In this document: piece by piece, positions 59,082-64,000 of the stretch
Position numbering within the stretch: position 1 is the first letter of the stretch
Layout of the letters: the number at the start of each line of letters is the position of its first letter
The notes under the pieces: generated by a model
The model's database searches: none
What the model was told of the DNA's origin: nothing
The model's input: the letters and a program-made list of their open reading frames with translations, nothing else
DNA from: CBDHCC01 sp965219235
GTDB taxonomy: Bacteria > Pseudomonadota > Alphaproteobacteria > Sphingomonadales > Sphingomonadaceae
Direction: 5' to 3'
DNA: 64,000 bases
Assembly: GCA_965219235.1 (NCBI GenBank)
Contig: OZ244721.1
Location: forward strand, 1,054,001-1,118,000
Program-made: the position numbers and the translations under genes

Positions 59082-60544
59082 CGCGTGGGGTAGTTCGGGG
59101 CTTCGCGGGTGATCGCCACGTCGTGGACGTGGCTCTCCTGCAGCCCCGCGTTGGTGATGCGCACGAAGCGGGCACGCTCGCGCAGGTCCGCCAGCGTCGC
59201 GGCCCCGGTGTAGCCCATCGCCGCCTTCACGCCGCCCACCATCTGGTGGACGACGTCGCGCACCGGCCCCTTGAACGGCACCTGCCCCTCGATGCCCTCG
59301 GGCACGAGCTTCAGCTGGTCCGTCACCTCCGCCTGGAAATAGCGGTCGGCCGATCCGCGCGCCATCGCGCCGACCGATCCCATGCCGCGATAGGCCTTGT
59401 AGGAGCGGCCGTGATAGAGGAACGTCTCGCCCGGCGCCTCGGCGGTGCCGGCGAGCAGACTGCCCACCATCACCGCCGACGCCCCCGCCGCCAGCGCCTT
59501 GGCGATGTCTCCCGACGTGCGCAGGCCACCGTCGGCGATCACCGGCACGTTCGACTTCGCCGCCTCCTCGGCCGCATCCATCACGGCGGTCAGCTGCGGC
59601 ACGCCGACGCCGGCGACCACCCGCGTGGTGCAGATCGAGCCCGGGCCGATGCCGACCTTCACCGCGTCCGCCCCGGCGTCGATCAGCGCGCGCGTGCCCT
59701 CCGCCGTGGCGACGTTGCCGGCCACGATCTGCACGTCGTTGGAGAGAGCGCGCGCTCGCTCCACCGCCCGGCCCACCATCGCGGAGTGGCCGTGGGCGGT
59801 GTCGATCACCACCACGTCCACGCCGGCGTCGATCAGCGCGGCGGTGCGCTCGAAGCCCTTGTCGCCCACCGTCGTCGCCGCCGCCACGCGCAGCCGCCCG
59901 GCGGCGTCCTTGGTGGCGTCCGGGTTCATCACCGCCTTCTCGATGTCCTTGACGGTGACGAGTCCCACGCAGCGATAGTCGCCGTCCACCACCAGGAGTT
60001 TCTCGATCCGGCGCGCGTGGAGCAGGCGGCGCGCCTCCTCCTGCCCCACATCGGACCGCACCGTGGCGAGATCGTCGCGCGTCATCAGCTCGCTGACGGG
60101 CTGCTCCGGGTTCTCGGCGAAGCGCACGTCGCGGTTGGTCAGGATGCCGACCAGCCGTCCATCCTCCTCCACCACCGGGATGCCGGAGATGCGGTGGCTC
60201 GCCATCAGCGCGCGCGCCTCGCCCAGCGTCTGGGCGGGATGGATGGTGATCGGGTTCACCACCATCCCGCTCTCGAAGCGCTTGACCTGCCGCACCGCGT
60301 CGCACTGGTCGACCATCTCCAGGTTGCGGTGGAGCACGCCGATGCCGCCCAGCTGGGCCATGGCGATCGCCATGTCGGCCTCCGTCACCGTGTCCATCGC
60401 GGCGGACAGGACCGGGATGTTGAGCGGGATGGCCCTGGTCAGCCGCGTCCGGGTGTCGGCGTCGCCCGGCAGGACCGTCGAGGCACCGGGCACCAGCAGC
60501 ACGTCGTCGAAGGTGAGGCCCGTGGGGATGTCGGCGGCGGTCAT
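59078..60544 (-). CDS. guaB: IMP dehydrogenase
   Basis: A 488-residue NAD-dependent enzyme converting IMP to XMP, the committed step of guanine nucleotide synthesis. The TIM-barrel core starts GLTFDDVLLVPG. Two CBS domains lie at residues about 95-210 (SHRISGIPVVEEDGRLVG, ARRIEKLLVVDGDYRCVG). The catalytic loop is VGIGPGSICTTRVVAG with the active Cys, followed by VIADGGLRTSGDIAKAL and the flap. Length is normal. It lies in a possible operon with the upstream M28 peptidase (33 bp gap) and is coupled to the methyltransferase gene. Confidence 0.98.
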   Translation of the reverse strand: MTAADIPTGLTFDDVLLVPGASTVLPGDADTRTRLTRAIPLNIPVLSAAMDTVTEADMAIAMAQLGGIGVLHRNLEMVDQCDAVRQVKRFESGMVVNPITIHPAQTLGEARALMASHRISGIPVVEEDGRLVGILTNRDVRFAENPEQPVSELMTRDDLATVRSDVGQEEARRLLHARRIEKLLVVDGDYRCVGLVTVKDIEKAVMNPDATKDAAGRLRVAAATTVGDKGFERTAALIDAGVDVVVIDTAHGHSAMVGRAVERARALSNDVQIVAGNVATAEGTRALIDAGADAVKVGIGPGSICTTRVVAGVGVPQLTAVMDAAEEAAKSNVPVIADGGLRTSGDIAKALAAGASAVMVGSLLAGTAEAPGETFLYHGRSYKAYRGMGSVGAMARGSADRYFQAEVTDQLKLVPEGIEGQVPFKGPVRDVVHQMVGGVKAAMGYTGAATLADLRERARFVRITNAGLQESHVHDVAITREAPNYPTR

Positions 60545-60577
60545 GGCGGCTCTTCTCGGATGTCGGGCCGCCAGCCT

Positions 60578-61573
60578 CTAGGGCGAAGGGGTCGGCGGGG
60601 CTAGGGGCAGGATGGTCCAGCGCTCCGGATCCGCCAGGCGGCGCGCCAGCTCGACATACAGCCGCACGTCCGCCGCCGCGCCGGAGAGGTCGGCCTTCGC
60701 CACCTCGTCGCCCGCGCGGTGGTAGTCGGTGGAGAGATAGGCCCGCAGCCGGGCCATGTCGCTGAAGCTGCCGGAGATCAGCGCGGCGGGAACGCCGATC
60801 CGGCCAAACGCCCAGCCGTCCTGGCGGCGGAGGAAGCCGTCCGCCTCGTGGTCGCCGTCGAAGCGGCGGCCCAGCCCCTCCGCCACGCGCCGCACGAGCT
60901 CCGCCAGCGCGGGCGATCCGCCGACGACGGCCACCGGAGCGTCCGGGCCGGCGACCGCGATGGTGTCGAGATTGAGCACCGCCGCGATCCGTTCCGGCGC
61001 GGCGATGTGGAGGCCGCGCAGCGCATGGGCGCCGACCAGCCCCTGCTCCTCCGCCGTGGTGGCGACGAACACCACGTCGCGCGGCAGCGGCCCCATCGCG
61101 GCCAGCCGGCGCGCCACGGCCACCAGCGCCGCGGTGCCGCTGGCGTTGTCGATCGCGCCGTTGCAGATCCGGTCGGCGTCGCCCTCCTCCCCGCACGTGC
61201 CCTGCGCGTCCCAGTGCGCGGTCAGCAGCACCGCGCCGGCGGCGGGATCGGTGCCGGGCAGGCGACCGATGACGTTGTGGCTGACGCGCGTGTCGTCGCT
61301 GGGGTTCAGCCGGTTCGGGAGCGGCACGGACTGGAGCCAGGTGCCCGCCGTGCCCGCCGGGGTCAGCCCGGCCGCCGCGAATTCGCGGGTCAGGATGGCG
61401 AGCGTATCCGCCTCGCCCGCCCCCGCCGGCACCCGCCCTCCCAGCGCGTCGGCGGACAGTTCGGCGACCAGGGCGCGCAGTTCGGTCTCGACCCCCTCCC
61501 CCGCCTCGGCGGGCGCGCCCAGGGTCAGGAGCAGGGGGAGCAGGCACGCGGCCGCGCGCCCGCCGGGCGTCAC
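60578..61573 (-). CDS. Secreted M28 family zinc peptidase
   Basis: A 331-residue exported peptidase. A signal peptide (AACLLPLLLTLGAPAEAG) is followed directly by the catalytic domain. Zinc ligands are in LLTAHWDAQG, CNGAIDNASGTAA, VATTAEEQGLVGA (catalytic Glu) and STDYHRAGDE. An inserted CGEEGDADRICNG contains two Cys that may form a disulfide near the active site. It differs from the other M28 enzyme in the window by lacking a PA domain. The GTG overlaps the DUF937 gene stop as GTGA. It probably acts on peptides in the periplasm. Confidence 0.9.
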   Translation of the reverse strand: MTPGGRAAACLLPLLLTLGAPAEAGEGVETELRALVAELSADALGGRVPAGAGEADTLAILTREFAAAGLTPAGTAGTWLQSVPLPNRLNPSDDTRVSHNVIGRLPGTDPAAGAVLLTAHWDAQGTCGEEGDADRICNGAIDNASGTAALVAVARRLAAMGPLPRDVVFVATTAEEQGLVGAHALRGLHIAAPERIAAVLNLDTIAVAGPDAPVAVVGGSPALAELVRRVAEGLGRRFDGDHEADGFLRRQDGWAFGRIGVPAALISGSFSDMARLRAYLSTDYHRAGDEVAKADLSGAAADVRLYVELARRLADPERWTILPLAPPTPSP

Positions 61574-62088
61574 CGGCCCAGGCCGCCCAGCACGGAGCCG
61601 AGCATCCCGCCCAGTCCGCCGCCCAATCCGCCCGATCCGCCGCCCTGACCGCCGCCCTGCTTGGCCATGTATCCCGCCACCACCATCGCCAGGATCGGCA
61701 GCATCTTCTTGAGCAGGTCTGGGCTGACGCCGCTCTGGGCGGACGCGTCCCGGGCCACGTTGCGGCTGACCTCCTTGGACCCGAAGATGCCGCCCAGGAT
61801 GTCGTTGCCCTTGTTGACCTCGGTCGGCTGGGCGCCGGTCACGTTGTCCAGCAACCCGCCCCCGCCCAACATGCCGATCAGGCCGCCCAATCCACCGAGA
61901 CCACCCAGGCCGCCCATCGCGGCCTGCGGCGCGGCGTCGGGCAGCGGTCCACGGGGCTGCTGGAAGCCCTGCGCCAGATGCGGCATCAGCGCCTGCGCGC
62001 CCCGTTCCGCCGTGGCCGGGTCGATGCCGAGCTGGTCGGCGATGGAGCCGATCGCGCCGGTGTTTCGAAGCAGGCTGTCGATGTCCAT
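61570..62088 (-). CDS. DUF937 family protein
   Basis: A 172-residue protein of the DUF937 family. It has an N-terminal helical part (MDIDSLLRNTGAIGSIADQLG), a Gly/Leu-rich repeat region (MGGLGGLGGLGGLIGMLGGG), a central TEVNKGNDILGGIFGSKEVS and DLLKKMLPILAMVVAGYM, and a long Gly-rich C-terminus. The ATG at 62088 has GAGGAC upstream and begins the family domain; a longer frame is rejected. Function unknown. It heads a probable operon with the M28 peptidase and guaB and is divergent from the DUF3597 gene. Confidence 0.88.
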   Translation of the reverse strand: MDIDSLLRNTGAIGSIADQLGIDPATAERGAQALMPHLAQGFQQPRGPLPDAAPQAAMGGLGGLGGLGGLIGMLGGGGLLDNVTGAQPTEVNKGNDILGGIFGSKEVSRNVARDASAQSGVSPDLLKKMLPILAMVVAGYMAKQGGGQGGGSGGLGGGLGGMLGSVLGGLGR

Positions 62089-62257
62089 GTCCGTGCGTCC
62101 TCGTTCGCGCCACCCTTGGAAGGGGGCCTGTGCGGACGGAACCCCCGGCGGTGCCACTTTGCTCCCGCCGGCGGAGCGAAGTCACGGGCGCCGCGTTGAC
62201 TCCGCAGGGCCGAACAACTTCCACGCGTCCCGGCCACGCGCCATCGAAAGGACCATC

Positions 62258-62650
62258 ATGGGTATCTTCTCGTCCATCAAGAACGCGATCTTCGGGCACA
62301 AGGCGGCCCCGAAACCGGCCGCGCAGGCCCCGGTTCCACAGCAGCGGCCCGCGGGCCAGATGGCTCCCCAAGCCGCGCCCCCGCCGATGCAGGAGGTCGA
62401 TGTCGAGGCCGTGCTGCAGCGGATGCAGGACGATAAGGGCCAAACCCTCAACTGGCGCACGTCGATCGTCGACCTGATGAAGCTCCTGGACATCGACTCC
62501 AGCCTGTCCAACCGCAAGGAGCTGGCGCAGGAGCTCGGCTACACCGGCGCGCTCGACGGCAGCGCGGAGATGAACATCTGGCTGCACAAGGCGACCATGC
62601 GCGAGCTGGCCAAGAACGGCGGCAGGGTGCCCGCCGGCATGACGGACTGA
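62258..62650 (+). CDS. DUF3597 family protein
   Basis: A 130-residue small protein. The start MGIFSSIKNAIFGHKAAPK is amphipathic, an Ala/Pro/Gln-rich linker follows, and the conserved domain reads VEAVLQRMQDDKGQTLNWRT, SIVDLMKLLDIDSSLSNRKE and ends LHKATMRELAKNGGRVPAGM. A strong AAAGGA ribosome site lies 6 nt before the ATG. Members are found near LysM or stress-related genes in other bacteria; the function is not known. It faces the DUF937 gene across a divergent 170-bp region and converges with pckA. Confidence 0.9.
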   Translation: MGIFSSIKNAIFGHKAAPKPAAQAPVPQQRPAGQMAPQAAPPPMQEVDVEAVLQRMQDDKGQTLNWRTSIVDLMKLLDIDSSLSNRKELAQELGYTGALDGSAEMNIWLHKATMRELAKNGGRVPAGMTD

Positions 62651-62678
62651 GGTCCGGGCGGGGCAGGGTCCTTTCCGC

Positions 62679-64000
<1,322 letters not shown>

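Overview
The window is a 64 kb piece of a GC-rich alphaproteobacterial chromosome, most likely from a Sphingomonas-like member of the Sphingomonadaceae. The basis is mixed. Base composition and strongly G/C-ended codons are seen directly. Gene order (clpP-clpX-lon-hupB, lptD-surA-pdxA-rsmA, hda-ppk-ppx) and the transaldolase/glucose-6-phosphate isomerase fusion next to transketolase are typical of that group. There is no rRNA, prophage, insertion sequence or CRISPR array. The content is mostly core housekeeping, with small accessory patches.

Layout. 1-7.4 kb (minus strand): a 2'-5' RNA ligase-family protein, the K+ transporter Kup, and a tightly overlapping cytochrome c maturation operon ccmC-D-E-F-G-H-I, including a 35-residue ccmD. 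7.5-14.6 kb (minus): a leucine/valine dehydrogenase, tRNA-His, HU, Lon, a small CPBP-like membrane protein, ClpX and ClpP. 14.7-18 kb (minus): a lipoprotein, a family 2 glycosyltransferase, trigger factor with a long Lys/Ala/Pro tail, and tRNA-Leu(UAG). 18.1-20.7 kb (minus): a three-gene envelope cluster (lipoprotein, M48 metalloprotease, lipoprotein) framed by two oppositely oriented copies of a palindromic repeat. 21-22.3 kb (plus): NYN/OST-HTH protein and Uma2 nuclease. 22.3-27 kb: EttA, a probably 5'-truncated membrane glycosyltransferase, an M28 peptidase and a frameshifted small lipoprotein.

27.3-36.5 kb: a carbon-metabolism block with tkt, the tal-pgi fusion, gnd, zwf and an HAD phosphatase on the plus strand, and a zinc-site ROK sugar kinase opposite. 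36.5-41 kb: aspS, rnd, an I78 protease inhibitor and a low-GC DUF1993 gene between repeats. 41-46.6 kb (minus): an envelope protein, HdaA, Ppk and Ppx, joined by 4-bp stop/start overlaps. 46.7-49.4 kb: purM, a PurN fused to a YjbR-like domain, and ndk. 49.7-57.4 kb: holC and pepA on the minus strand; lptD, surA, pdxA and rsmA on the plus strand. 57.4-62.1 kb (minus): DUF937, an M28 peptidase, guaB, an RsmB-type methyltransferase and a TPR protein. 62.3-64 kb: a DUF3597 gene and the C-terminal part of pckA, cut by the window end.

Three dispersed repeat families are visible: a GC-rich double hairpin (three copies), a CTTCGACAAGCTCAG-type element (three two-armed copies and one half copy), and a single CCCCGC...GCGGGG pair. 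Stop/start overlaps of the NTGA type are very frequent, so translational coupling looks like the normal mode of operon expression here. No complete novel system stands out. The best candidates for new biology are the repeat-framed M48/lipoprotein cluster, the trigger factor with a histone-like tail, the PurN-YjbR fusion, and the HAD enzyme built into the pentose phosphate operon.
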